Shown: piece by piece, positions 1 to 8,336 of the stretch
Numbering within the stretch: the first letter of the stretch is position 1
Layout: each line of letters opens with the position of its first letter
Assembly (NCBI RefSeq): GCF_042684645.1
Contig: NZ_JBHULV010000011.1
Coordinates: 1-64,000, forward strand
Length of the DNA: 64,000 nucleotides
Direction: 5' to 3'
Origin: Pseudopedobacter alpinus
GTDB lineage: Bacteria; Bacteroidota; Bacteroidia; Sphingobacteriales; Sphingobacteriaceae
Position numbers and translations under genes: made by a program
The notes under the pieces: model-generated
Databases searched by the model: none
Told to the model about the DNA's origin: nothing
What the model saw: the letters and a program-made list of their open reading frames with translations, nothing else

Positions 1-13
1 TAATGAAACAAAA

Positions 14-51
14 AAACGGATATATTCATATACATCCGATTATATCCGTTT
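14..51 (-). terminator. Rho-independent terminator of a decayed gene
   Basis: An 11-bp perfect stem (14-24 with 41-51, arm AAACGGATATA) has a 16-nt loop and, read on the minus strand, is followed by a run of T. It lies just after the stop codon of the regulator remnant at 82-210, so it is probably that gene's original terminator. Confidence 0.7.
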
Positions 52-81
52 ATACACGGGTTTCTTAACCAGCATAAAGAA

Positions 82-210
82 TTACCTTTTCAATAGTTCC
101 ACTTTTTCTTTCTCACTCACTAATAATCTTTCGTACAATTGCTTATTCTCTTCATAAACTTCCACTAGTTTATCAATAGGGTTGAAGGTTGGTTGGTTGG
201 TGGTTATAAT
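82..210 (-). pseudogene. C-terminal remnant of an HTH-type regulator
   Basis: A 42-codon open frame with no start codon ends in TAA at 82-84. It reads as a charged helix (PIDKLVEVYEENKQLYERLL, then a Lys/Glu-rich end). That pattern resembles the C-terminal coiled tail often seen on XRE-family or phage-repressor-like regulators of Bacteroidota. A stop at 211-213 and a GGTT-rich simple repeat (about 189-205) lie directly upstream, so the N-terminal DNA-binding part is missing. The downstream terminator survives. The family assignment rests on the tail alone and is tentative; what is firm is that the frame has no start and looks coding. Confidence 0.5.
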
Positions 211-366
211 TTATACCTATAGAATCATCTTAACATTTATATTTTAACAAAAATTAGGGATATTAATTTTCAGTAATAGTCTAGTTCAGGTTAATATTTT
301 ACGTATGAAAATTTATTAGCGTTAAATGATCTTTTCTTGGTTTTTATGGAGAAAACTTTGTTCATA

Positions 367-439
367 AGCCGGATAGCAACGGAAAACCCACAGCAAGTGA
401 AACGTAGCGAGGATTTGTAGTGTATAGCCGGAACAGGCT
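367..439. repeat. REP-like extragenic element (copy 1)
   Basis: The segment begins AGCCGGATAGCAACGGAAAA and ends GGATTTGTAGTGTATAGCCG. It has the same framework as 44188-44271: an outer GGAT(A)-box, an AAA-C-C inner box, a variable middle, then a GAT-TGTA-CG-AAGCC box and GAAC. The outer halves are imperfect inverted complements. This looks like a dispersed intergenic repeat family; its mobility and function are unknown. Confidence 0.45.
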
Positions 440-450
440 GTTATAGAAAA

Positions 451-488
451 GCAAAAGCCTAAGTTCTTTCAGAAAAAAAACTCAGGCT
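451..488 (-). terminator. Terminator of first DUF4197 gene
   Basis: Arms 456-465 (AGCCTAAGTT) and 479-488 (AACTCAGGCT) form a 10-bp stem with one G-U pair. On the minus strand the stem is followed by a T-rich tail. It sits 26 bp after the stop of the gene ending at 515. Confidence 0.7.
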
Positions 489-514
489 CTGTAAAAAAAT
501 TTGTAAACTAAAAT

Positions 515-1240
515 TTACTTTTTTTGCTGATCTGCGTATGCAAAAACTTTTTGCAATAGTGATGTACTTCTGGCGCCTAAATTTTGGCGTATTTTTAATT
601 CTTCTTTAGCTATTTCTAAAAATAAACCATCAATAGCTTTATCGGTTACATAAGCAGTTAAATCTGTATTTATTGGCTTAACCAAAGGTAAGCGATTATA
701 GGTATTGGTAACGTCTCCCCAGTAGCGGGTTGCGCCAACTTTACTTAAACTACTGTTAATAATTGGGCTAAATTTACCAGCCAAAGCAATGCTTGTGGTT
801 CTTTTAAAATAGAGTGTTGCGGCATCTTCTCTTCCTAACAAAATATTGCTTACATCTGTAAAACTCATTTGCTTTATAGCGTTTACAAATATGGGTTTTG
901 CTTCTTGGGCGGCATTTTCTGCAGCCCTGTTTAAGCTGGTAATTAAATTATCGCATAGGCTGTTCAAACCTACACTTCTTAAGGCGTTTTCAACTTTACG
1001 GGCTTCTTCTGGAAATAATATTTTAACGGCTAGGTTTCCTAAATAACCATCTTTTGCAGATAATCTTTCGGCGCTATAATTTGTACCAAACTCTAAGGCT
1101 TGTTTTAAACCCAAACTCATCTCGGTTGATGATGGAGTGCCTAAGGCTTGGTTAATTACTCCAGAATATTGGTTTAATGTATCGCAACTGGCAAATAAAA
1201 GTGTAGCAGAAAGTAAGGTTATTGTGGCAAATTTTTTCAT
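515..1240 (-). CDS. DUF4197 lipoprotein
   Basis: The 241-residue product starts with a lipoprotein signal (lipobox LFASC, Cys19), so it should be anchored in an outer or inner membrane facing the periplasm. The rest is helical and matches DUF4197: conserved stretches include GLKQALEFGTN, ILFPEEARKVENALRSVG, RAAENAAQEAKPIFVNAIKQM and ATLYFKRTTS. The family has no established function. It is a close paralogue of the next gene (1632-2378), which has the same domain but a cleavable signal. A TAnnTTTG-type -7 box lies 23 bp upstream at 1263-1270. Tandem duplication followed by divergence of the signal peptide is the simplest history. Confidence 0.85.
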   Translation of the reverse strand: MKKFATITLLSATLLFASCDTLNQYSGVINQALGTPSSTEMSLGLKQALEFGTNYSAERLSAKDGYLGNLAVKILFPEEARKVENALRSVGLNSLCDNLITSLNRAAENAAQEAKPIFVNAIKQMSFTDVSNILLGREDAATLYFKRTTSIALAGKFSPIINSSLSKVGATRYWGDVTNTYNRLPLVKPINTDLTAYVTDKAIDGLFLEIAKEELKIRQNLGARSTSLLQKVFAYADQQKK

Positions 1241-1262
1241 TTTATAATTTTTAATTACAAGG

Positions 1263-1270
1263 CAAAAATA
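1263..1270 (-). promoter_or_regulatory. Bacteroidota -7 box (TATTTTTG)
   Basis: On the minus strand the octamer TATTTTTG matches TAnnTTTG, 22-30 bp before the start codon of the DUF4197 lipoprotein gene. I did not see a convincing -33 element. Confidence 0.4.
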
Positions 1271-1349
1271 GCTCCATAAAATTTAATAACCTCAGTTCGA
1301 CTATTAATTTATGCTTAAAGTGCTACTAATCTTACATTTTAAATTAAAC

Positions 1350-1560
1350 CCAAAACCGCACAGGCTTTCCTGCCCTCATGCCGGGCATTGGCAGGCACTA
1401 TTTTCCGAAAAAAGTTCCCAAAAACTCTCGCCTGCGTCTGATGCTATGAATGGAAGTGCTTTTACTTTTTTTATCTAAACCGCACCAGACAATGGCGAAT
1501 TAACGATAATTAATGTTTGTACTTTGACTAAATGAGGGAAATTAATGCTTGATAATAATC
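1350..1560. repeat. About 200-bp extragenic repeat, copy A
   Basis: The unit contains a CCTGCC...GGCAGG inverted repeat around CATGCCGGGCATTGG (1370-1395), then a CTCTCGCCTGCGTCTGATGC block, a CCGCACCAGACAATGGCGAA block and a TAATTAATGTTTGTACTTT block. The same blocks occur in the same order at 2433-2645 with scattered substitutions. No reading frame is conserved between copies, so it is more like a REP or MITE-type element than a gene fragment. Confidence 0.7.
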
Positions 1561-1631
1561 GAGTTCAGGTTAATAAATAAAAATAGCCGGAAAATAATGT
1601 TCTAGCTATTCAATTTAATTTTTAAAAAACC

Positions 1632-2378
1632 CTAATTCTTATCTGCCTGTGCAAAAACTTTCTTCATTAAATCTGTTGGTCTAAATGCGCTGTTTTCTCT
1701 AATTTTTAATTCTTCGGCAGCAATTTTCTTAAATAAACCATCAATAGCCATTTGAGTTATGTAATCTTTTAAATCGGGATTAATTTTGGTAGCAAAAGGT
1801 ACTTTATTATACCTATTTGCTACATCTGCATAGTATTTTGTTGCGCCAACTTTATCAATGCTGTTTTGTACAATTGGGTTAAAAACCGATGTTAAAGAAT
1901 CTGTAGTGGTTTTTTTAAAATAATTGGTGGCAGCATCATTGGTGCCCATTAAAATATTTGTTGCGTCTTTAATGGTCATTTGTTTTACTGCATTAACAAA
2001 AATTGGCTTTGCTGTTTTTGCGGCATCCTCGGCAGCTCTGTTAAAACTTAAAATAGCATCATCACACATTTTATTTAAGCCTAATTTTCTTAAAGTAGCT
2101 TCGGCTTTAAGCGCTTCAGGTGGAAACAAAATTTTGACCGCTTGGTCTCCAAAAAAACCATTTTGGGTCGATAATAAATCGGCACTTTTTGTGGCTCCAA
2201 TTTGTAAAGCTTGTTTTAATGCTGTAGCAATATCAGTTGGACTTAAACTGGTTGTTGCAGTAGTACTTTTAGCAACCGTTTTAGCTTTATCTAACAATTT
2301 GCTAACTTGAGCAAAAGCAGTTGATGATGCCATTAAAAGCATCATCATTACTGCAATTTTATAATTCGTTTTATTCAT
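1632..2378 (-). CDS. DUF4197 secreted protein
   Basis: The 248-residue product has a cleavable Sec signal (hydrophobic MMMLLMASSTAFA followed by Q) and then a DUF4197 domain covering about residues 45-245. Blocks shared with the neighbour at 515-1240 include ILFPPEALKAEATLRKLGLN, FNRAAEDAAKTAKPIFVNAV and YFKKTTTDSL. The pair is in the same orientation, separated by an extragenic repeat rather than arranged as a tight operon. The function of DUF4197 is unknown; export to the periplasm is the only firm inference. The short Ser/Thr/Ala-rich linker after the signal has no counterpart in the lipoprotein paralogue. Confidence 0.85.
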   Translation of the reverse strand: MNKTNYKIAVMMMLLMASSTAFAQVSKLLDKAKTVAKSTTATTSLSPTDIATALKQALQIGATKSADLLSTQNGFFGDQAVKILFPPEALKAEATLRKLGLNKMCDDAILSFNRAAEDAAKTAKPIFVNAVKQMTIKDATNILMGTNDAATNYFKKTTTDSLTSVFNPIVQNSIDKVGATKYYADVANRYNKVPFATKINPDLKDYITQMAIDGLFKKIAAEELKIRENSAFRPTDLMKKVFAQADKN

Positions 2379-2432
2379 CGTTATTTTTTGTAATTACTTT
2401 ATTATTCACCTGAAATTATATTTATAATTTGT

Positions 2433-2645
2433 CCAAAATCCGCACAGTCTATCCTGCCCTTATGCCGGGCATTGGCAGATACTTTTTTTCCGCAAAAAAG
2501 TACCCAAAATACTCTCGCCTGCGCCTGATGCTATTAAAGTCAGTGCTTTAGCAGTTTCATCTATTCCGCAACAGACAAGGGCGAATTTACGGTAATTAAT
2601 GTTTCTACTTTTAAAATAATCACGAAAATTAATCTTCAATATTAG
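2433..2645. repeat. About 200-bp extragenic repeat, copy B
   Basis: This is the second copy of the element at 1350-1560: ATGCCGGGCATTGGCAG core, CTCTCGCCTGCGCCTGATGC, CCGCAACAGACAAGGGCGAA and TAATTAATGTTTCTACTTT follow in the same order. Its right end overlaps the 3' end of the vWA gene (stop at 2629-2631), so the element may supply the last codons and the transcript end of that gene. Confidence 0.7.
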
Positions 2646-4512
2646 TTGAACTGAGATCAATTAAATTGTTTTTGGTGAGCAGTTTAGCGTTTTCTACTAA
2701 TTGTATAAACTCTGCTCGGTAACCATTATCATCAATCCCTTTTCCTTTTTTAGCTAAAGCAATGGCATGGTCAAAATTAGCATTTTGTTTAAATTCCGAA
2801 TCTTTAATTAACAATCCAAACTCGGCAACAGCAGCAACAAACATAAAATCTTTAGTTGTTTGTTCCATTTTTTTGCCATCATCTATCAAAGATAAACTTA
2901 ACTCTTTACTTTTAGTTTCATCTGGGTTTTTATAACGCATTTTAACAGTTAGCAATTCGTCAGAATTTTTAATCGAATTGTTTTGCTGATACTTCATCTC
3001 ATCCGTTTTTTTAACAAACTCATCTTTATATCCTTTCGGGATAATCTCGTAAAGCGCAGTTACGGTATGGCCAGCACCCATTTCGCCAGCATCTTTTTTA
3101 TCATCCTTAAAATCCTCGTTGTTTAACAACCTGTTTTCGTAACCTACTAAACGGTAAGCTTCCACTTTTGCAGGGTTAAATTCAATTTGCAGTTTTACAT
3201 CTTTTGCTACCGTAAATAATGTGCCCCCAAACTCGTTAATTAAAACTTTTTTAGCTTCATTAATGCCATCAATATAAGCGTAGTTTCCATTTCCCTTATC
3301 CGCAATGGCTTCCATTTTACTGTCTTTTAAGTTACCGCTACCAAAACCTAAAACACTTAAAAACACACCGTCGTTTCTGTAACCTTCAATCATTCTTTGC
3401 ATTTCAGCATCACTGCTTGCACCAACGTTAAAGTCGCCGTCTGATGCTAAAATTACCCTATTATTTCCACCTTCAATAAAATTATTCTTTGCGGTTTCGT
3501 AAGCCAATTTAATTCCTGCGCCACCAGCGGTTGAGCCTCCGGCAGATAAATTACTTAAAGCTTCTTTAATTTTAGTTTTTTGATTTCCGCCAGTGCTTGG
3601 CAAAACCAAACCAGCTGCACCGGCATAAACTACTATGGCAACTTTATCATTTGGGCGCAATTGGTCGGTTAATAATTTCATAGCGGTTTTTAACAATTCT
3701 AACCTATCTGGTCCTTGCATAGATCCAGATACGTCTATTAAAAACACCAAATTAGAAGCTGGAAGGTTTTCGTTTTTAATGCTTTTAGCTTTTAAGCCAA
3801 TACGCACCAAACGGTGATTTTTATTCCAAGGTGCATCAGCAACATCAGTTGTTATACTTACAGGGTCGTTTCCTTTTGGCTCTGGATAATCATATCCAAA
3901 ATAATTAATAAATTCTTCTACGCGTATGGCATCTTTTGGAGGCAATTGTCCACGTTGTATAAACCTGCGCATATTACTGTAAGATGCCGCATCCACATCA
4001 ATAGAAAAAGTAGAAAGTGGGTCTGTTGTTGAACTTTTAAAACCATTTTCTGTAATGGCACTATAGCTTTCTGTATTAATATCTTGTGCGTAATAACTGT
4101 TATTGTTAGCAAAACCTCTAATTTGCATTGTTTTAGAGCTTTGCACCCCAGCAATAGCACCTAAACTCTCTTTCCTTTGCGTTCCGTAACCAACAACAAC
4201 AACTTCCTCCAGTTTTTGCTCATTTGCTGCTAAAATGATTTTTAGCTCATTATTGCTTGCTGTAACTTCTTTTGTTTGATAACCTACAAAAGAAACTACC
4301 AACGTTTTTTCTTTTTGCGAAACTGTTATTTTAAAAAAACCTTTACCATTAGTACTTACAATATTAGATTTTTGCTGCTTGGCAGAAACCATTGCACCTG
4401 CTAAAGCATTTTGCTGTTGGTCATAAACATAACCGCTCATAACCTTGCTGTCATCGGTTTTAAAAGCACTAAAAACAAGTGCAATAATTAAAAGGGAGAA
4501 TAGATTTTTCAT
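2629..4512 (-). CDS. von Willebrand factor A surface protein with N-terminal carboxypeptidase-regulatory-like domain
   Basis: From the ATG at 4512 the product has 627 residues: signal peptide (MKNLFSLLIIALVFSAF), a CarboxypepD_reg-like beta-sandwich (about 24-98), a SusC-type EVVVVGYG motif (103-110), a YfbK-like N-terminal domain (about 160-245), and a vWA domain with an intact metal-ion site DVSGS (260-264), followed by the C-terminal domain typical of YfbK/DUF3520 proteins. The longer upstream start would place a charged leader before the signal peptide, so I prefer 4512. It is divergent (88 bp) from the sigma-factor gene, which points to shared control. It probably acts at the cell surface or in the periplasm; the ligand is unknown. 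The EVVVVGYG motif without a beta-barrel is unusual. Confidence 0.85.
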   Translation of the reverse strand: MKNLFSLLIIALVFSAFKTDDSKVMSGYVYDQQQNALAGAMVSAKQQKSNIVSTNGKGFFKITVSQKEKTLVVSFVGYQTKEVTASNNELKIILAANEQKLEEVVVVGYGTQRKESLGAIAGVQSSKTMQIRGFANNNSYYAQDINTESYSAITENGFKSSTTDPLSTFSIDVDAASYSNMRRFIQRGQLPPKDAIRVEEFINYFGYDYPEPKGNDPVSITTDVADAPWNKNHRLVRIGLKAKSIKNENLPASNLVFLIDVSGSMQGPDRLELLKTAMKLLTDQLRPNDKVAIVVYAGAAGLVLPSTGGNQKTKIKEALSNLSAGGSTAGGAGIKLAYETAKNNFIEGGNNRVILASDGDFNVGASSDAEMQRMIEGYRNDGVFLSVLGFGSGNLKDSKMEAIADKGNGNYAYIDGINEAKKVLINEFGGTLFTVAKDVKLQIEFNPAKVEAYRLVGYENRLLNNEDFKDDKKDAGEMGAGHTVTALYEIIPKGYKDEFVKKTDEMKYQQNNSIKNSDELLTVKMRYKNPDETKSKELSLSLIDDGKKMEQTTKDFMFVAAVAEFGLLIKDSEFKQNANFDHAIALAKKGKGIDDNGYRAEFIQLVENAKLLTKNNLIDLSSTNIED

Positions 4513-4600
4513 AACGTTATTTTTTAAATTTGATAACATGATGCTTAAAAAAATCGTTTTCCATAAACAGCCCAACTATTTTTTTTATTATTGAGGATAC

Positions 4601-5170
4601 ATGGCAACAATACCAGAAAAAAATTCTTCATTAAGCGATGAGCATTTGGTTGCCAAGTATAAAAAATCGGGCGATTTGCAGGTTTTAGGAAGCTTATACA
4701 AAGATTATATGCCTTTAGTTTACGGCGTTTGCCTTAAATATTTTAAAGAACCCGAATTAAGTAAAGACGCAGTAATGCAAATTTTTGAACAGTTAATAGA
4801 AAAACTCAAAAACCACGAAGTAAAAAATTTTAAAAGCTGGTTGTACGTTTTAAGCAGAAATTTCTGTTTAATGGAATTACGGAAATCTAAAAAAATGAAT
4901 ATCGTTAACATTGACGATAACTTTGTGGAATCTGCTCCGCTTTTGCATCATGATGATAATGATACCAAAGAAGCCCAATTGGTTTTAATGGAAAAATGTA
5001 TTGAAACTTTAACCGAAGAACAAAAATGGAGTGTTAAGCTTTTTTACCTTCAACAAAAATGCTACACCCAAGTTGCAGATGTTACGGGTTACGATTTAAA
5101 AAAGGTGAAAAGTTACATACAAAATGGTAAACGAAATTTAAAAATTTGCATAGAAAAAAACGGTGAATAA
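4601..5170 (+). CDS. ECF-type RNA polymerase sigma factor
   Basis: The 189-residue product has the two-domain layout of an ECF sigma factor. Region 2 covers about residues 28-95 (LGSLYKDYMPLVYGVCLKYF through NFKSWLYVLSRNFCLMELRK). Region 4 covers about 130-182, with the helix-turn-helix around CYTQVADVTGYDLKKVKSYI. It overlaps the next gene by 8 bp, so it is translationally coupled to a membrane protein with an anti-sigma-like N terminus, the usual ECF/anti-sigma arrangement. It probably controls its own operon and perhaps the divergent vWA gene. I could not identify its target promoters. Confidence 0.9.
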   Translation: MATIPEKNSSLSDEHLVAKYKKSGDLQVLGSLYKDYMPLVYGVCLKYFKEPELSKDAVMQIFEQLIEKLKNHEVKNFKSWLYVLSRNFCLMELRKSKKMNIVNIDDNFVESAPLLHHDDNDTKEAQLVLMEKCIETLTEEQKWSVKLFYLQQKCYTQVADVTGYDLKKVKSYIQNGKRNLKICIEKNGE

Positions 5171-6413
5171 GCTCAATCAAGACATAGAACTTATCCGTAA
5201 ATACCATAACGGAGACTTAAGCCCAACTGAAATGAATCAGTTGGAAGCAAGGGCTTTGGACGATCCGTTTTTGCAAGATGCTTTAGATGGTTACGAAATT
5301 ATTGGAGTATCTAATTCAGATATTAATGAGTTAAATAATAGTTTAGCCCACAGGTTAGAAAAAGAAAAGAAATTATTTAGTGCGTACTGGGGTTTTAAAC
5401 AGTGGAGTATTGCCGCTTCCATTGTTTTTGGCATAGCGATAATTAGCATTTATTTTAACCAAACACCAGAAAATAAAACCATTGCTTTAAATGAGTTGCA
5501 AGAGAAAGAAAACATCCCGAAAGCTGAAAAACTAAAAGTTGAAGCCGCTGATAAGAAATTAGCAGAAAACAATGTTACTCTTGAAGATGAAAAAGCAATA
5601 AATTTGGATGGTAGTGTAGCTTTTGCAGCTCCAGAACAACCCTTGCAAAAAAACGAAGTTTACATTGCAGAAAATGAAATTGTTGTGGAACCTATGGCCA
5701 AAGCAGCAATGAAAGATACTTCAAAAAATTTAAACGAGGTTGTTGTTGTTGGTTATGGCAGCCAATATAAAAAAGATTTAGTTGGCGCCGTTGCTGGTGT
5801 TAAAACAGAAGAATTTTTTGCAGGGAGAGCTTTAAGAGCTGCAAAAACAGTAAGTACTCAGCTTATAAAAGGTAAAATTATTGATGAAACAGACGGAACA
5901 GCTTTACCGGGAGTTACTGTAAAAGACACCAAAACAGGGCTTACCAAACAAACAGATTTAAAAGGAGAATTTGTTATTGATGCCGGTAACAAAACCGATT
6001 TAAGTATAAGTTATATAGGATACGAAACACAAAGCAAGACTATAAATAAAAATGACTCTTTAATTATTGCTTTAAAACCTTCTGAAGCTTCACTTTCTGA
6101 AGTGGTTGTGGTTGGTTATGGTACTACAGTACCAACTGATGTAAACTCCACCGCTGGACCCAAAAAGGGTTGGAGGTTATTTAAAGAATATTTAGATAAT
6201 AATGCAAGCCCAATAAACGGGCAAAAAGGAAGAGTTCAGGTATCTTTTACTATATTACCTAATGGCAACCTTCAAGATTTTAAAACACTAAAATCACTGA
6301 GTAAAATTGCCGATGAAAAAGCTATTTCTTTAATTAAAGACTATAAAGGCGGCTGGAATGGTTCTGCAGATGGTGTGGCGCAAACGGTGCGTGTTACCGT
6401 TAGGTTTAAATAG
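5163..6413 (+). CDS. Membrane anti-sigma-like protein with carboxypeptidase-regulatory and TonB C-terminal-like domains
   Basis: Translation starts at GTG 5163 inside the sigma-factor gene. The 416 residues contain a short cytoplasmic N terminus (IRKYHNGDLSPTEMNQLEAR, anti-sigma/zinc-finger-less type), one membrane helix (80-98), a Lys/Glu-rich periplasmic linker, a CarboxypepD_reg-like domain (235-305) and a C-terminal TonB_C-like fold (about 345-416). The SusC-style string EVVVVGYG occurs twice, at 192-199 and 313-320. The family is common in Bacteroidota next to ECF sigma genes. I infer that it holds the sigma factor at the membrane and senses a periplasmic partner through its outer domains; this is not shown by sequence alone. 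Confidence 0.75.
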   Translation: MNKLNQDIELIRKYHNGDLSPTEMNQLEARALDDPFLQDALDGYEIIGVSNSDINELNNSLAHRLEKEKKLFSAYWGFKQWSIAASIVFGIAIISIYFNQTPENKTIALNELQEKENIPKAEKLKVEAADKKLAENNVTLEDEKAINLDGSVAFAAPEQPLQKNEVYIAENEIVVEPMAKAAMKDTSKNLNEVVVVGYGSQYKKDLVGAVAGVKTEEFFAGRALRAAKTVSTQLIKGKIIDETDGTALPGVTVKDTKTGLTKQTDLKGEFVIDAGNKTDLSISYIGYETQSKTINKNDSLIIALKPSEASLSEVVVVGYGTTVPTDVNSTAGPKKGWRLFKEYLDNNASPINGQKGRVQVSFTILPNGNLQDFKTLKSLSKIADEKAISLIKDYKGGWNGSADGVAQTVRVTVRFK

Positions 6414-6431
6414 ATTAAAAAATTTATACAA

Positions 6432-8303
6432 ATGATGAGGAAAATTTTGTTTTTAAGTGTTATCACAATTCTGTTTTCTTGTACAAATAATACTAAAACT
6501 ACAAATCAGGAAACCATTGCCGAACCTCTTCAACGTACAGATCCTCACTCGTTTTCAAATCCAAATGAAAATATTGCAACCCATTTAAATTTAACTTTAG
6601 ATGTAAATTTTGAGGATCAAGTTTTAAGTGGTGTCGCGTCTTGGGATATTAAACATATTGGTGAAATAAATGAAATTGTTTTTGATAGCCAAGGTTTAAA
6701 TATCACAAAAGTAACTTTAGATAACGATACCTCAGGTGTGTTTTTTGCCTTAGGCGATGTGGAGAAATTTACTGGCCAACCTTTAAGCGTACCTATAAAC
6801 GCTGACACTAAAAAAGTGCATATTTACTACAATACAGGTGAAAATGCACCTGCTTTACAATGGTTAAACCCACAGCAAACGGCCGGAAAAAATCAACCAT
6901 TTTTGTTTACACAGTCTCAAGCAATTTTAGGGCGCAGTTGGATTCCTTCACAAGATAGTCCTGGTATCAGGTTTACCTACAACGCTAAAATTACGGTTCC
7001 AAAAGGCTTAATGGCTCTAATGAGTGCGCAAAACCCAACCAAAATAAACCCAGATGGTGTTTACCAATTTGAACAAAAAAATGCAATTCCAAGCTATTTA
7101 ATGGCTTTGGCTGTAGGTGATATTACTTTTAAAGCAATTGATAAGAGAAGTGGCGTATATGCCGAGCCCACAATGCTTAATAAAGTAGCGTATGAATTTG
7201 CCGATATGGGTAAAATGATAACCGCTGCCGAAAAAATTTATGGCGATTACCGTTGGGGAAAATATGATGTTTTGGTATTGCCACCAAGTTTCCCTTTTGG
7301 AGGGATGGAAAACCCAATGCTTACTTTTGCTACACCAACAGTTATTGCTGGCGATAGGTCTTTGGTAAGTTTAATAGCCCATGAACTTGCACACAGCTGG
7401 AGTGGAAACTTAGTTACCAACGCTACATGGAACGACTTTTGGCTGAACGAAGGTTTTACTGTTTATTTTGAACGCAGAATTGTAGAAAGTTTGTACGGTA
7501 AAGATGAAGCGCAAATGCAAGAGGTTTTAGGTTATAACAGTTTAAAAGAAACCATTGCCGAAATGGGCGATAAAAATCCTGATACCCGTTTAAAAGTTGA
7601 CTTTACAAAACGCGACCCTGATGGAGGTGTTTCTGATGTAGCTTATGAAAAAGGCTATTTCTTTCTTAAAAATATTGAAGCAGCGGTTGGGCGTGAAAAA
7701 TTTGACGAATTTTTAAAAGCTTATTTTAACAGACATGCTTTTCAAAGTATTACAAACGATGTTTTTTTAGACGAGTTGAATGCTTTGTTAATTAAAGGAG
7801 ATGAAAAACTAAAAGCAGAAATAAATTCTTATGCTTGGGTTTATCAACCCGGTTTGCCAAAAGAATTTAAAGTGCCTGTAAGTGCAAGTTTCTCTAAAAT
7901 TGATGACCTTCAAAAACAATTGATGCAAAAAAATGATGTAGTTGGTTTAGGTAAAGCTATAAATAACACTAACCAAAAATTATATTTCATTAATACTTTA
8001 CCTGCTAATATTAATACTTCATTAATGACGAGTATTGATAAACAATTTAATTTCACAAATTCTGGCAACGCCGAAATACAATGCGCTTGGTACACATTGG
8101 CAGTTAAAAGAAATTATATACCAGCCAATGCGGCTATCAAAAATTTTTTAATTAATGTTGGTCGTCGTAAATTTTTAATGCCAATTTATAAAGAAATGGC
8201 AAAAACGCCAGCAGGTAAAACTTTAGCAAAAAGCATTTACAAAGAAGCAAGGCCTAATTATCATTCTGTAGCTTATAATAGTATAGATGCTTTATTGAAG
8301 TAG
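6432..8303 (+). CDS. M1 family aminopeptidase lipoprotein (leukotriene A4 hydrolase-like)
   Basis: The 623-residue product begins with a lipoprotein signal (ITILFSC). It has the full M1 set: the exopeptidase motif GGMENP near residue 290, zinc site HELAH (317-321) and the second zinc ligand in NEGFT about 19 residues later. A downstream Tyr-containing region (VSDVAYEKGYFF) fits the catalytic Tyr. The C terminus (KIDDLQKQLMQ onward) is a helical repeat like that of LTA4 hydrolase-type enzymes. It should trim N-terminal residues from peptides in the periplasm. It lies 18 bp after the anti-sigma-like gene and may be co-transcribed with it. All catalytic residues look intact. Confidence 0.9.
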   Translation: MMRKILFLSVITILFSCTNNTKTTNQETIAEPLQRTDPHSFSNPNENIATHLNLTLDVNFEDQVLSGVASWDIKHIGEINEIVFDSQGLNITKVTLDNDTSGVFFALGDVEKFTGQPLSVPINADTKKVHIYYNTGENAPALQWLNPQQTAGKNQPFLFTQSQAILGRSWIPSQDSPGIRFTYNAKITVPKGLMALMSAQNPTKINPDGVYQFEQKNAIPSYLMALAVGDITFKAIDKRSGVYAEPTMLNKVAYEFADMGKMITAAEKIYGDYRWGKYDVLVLPPSFPFGGMENPMLTFATPTVIAGDRSLVSLIAHELAHSWSGNLVTNATWNDFWLNEGFTVYFERRIVESLYGKDEAQMQEVLGYNSLKETIAEMGDKNPDTRLKVDFTKRDPDGGVSDVAYEKGYFFLKNIEAAVGREKFDEFLKAYFNRHAFQSITNDVFLDELNALLIKGDEKLKAEINSYAWVYQPGLPKEFKVPVSASFSKIDDLQKQLMQKNDVVGLGKAINNTNQKLYFINTLPANINTSLMTSIDKQFNFTNSGNAEIQCAWYTLAVKRNYIPANAAIKNFLINVGRRKFLMPIYKEMAKTPAGKTLAKSIYKEARPNYHSVAYNSIDALLK

Positions 8304-8336
8304 GGTTTAATTAGGCTTTTTTTAGTGAACTTATAC

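Larger units (their letters stand above)
214..514. other. Gene-free stretch with extragenic repeat
   Basis: No gene is visible. At 241-300 there is a piece resembling 1530-1575 (shared CTAGTTCAGGTTAAT-like tail), and 367-439 holds a REP-like element described separately. The terminator of the first DUF4197 gene occupies the right end. Confidence 0.6.
1241..1631. other. Intergenic stretch with repeat copy A
   Basis: No gene is visible. It carries a promoter box near 1263 and a roughly 200-bp repeat (1350-1560) that recurs downstream of the vWA gene at 2433-2645. Confidence 0.6.

Noticed and set aside
1924..2310. 128-residue plus-strand open frame across the second DUF4197 gene
   Set aside because: It is antisense to a clear family member; its hydrophobic look comes from the Ala/Lys-rich codons of the true gene.
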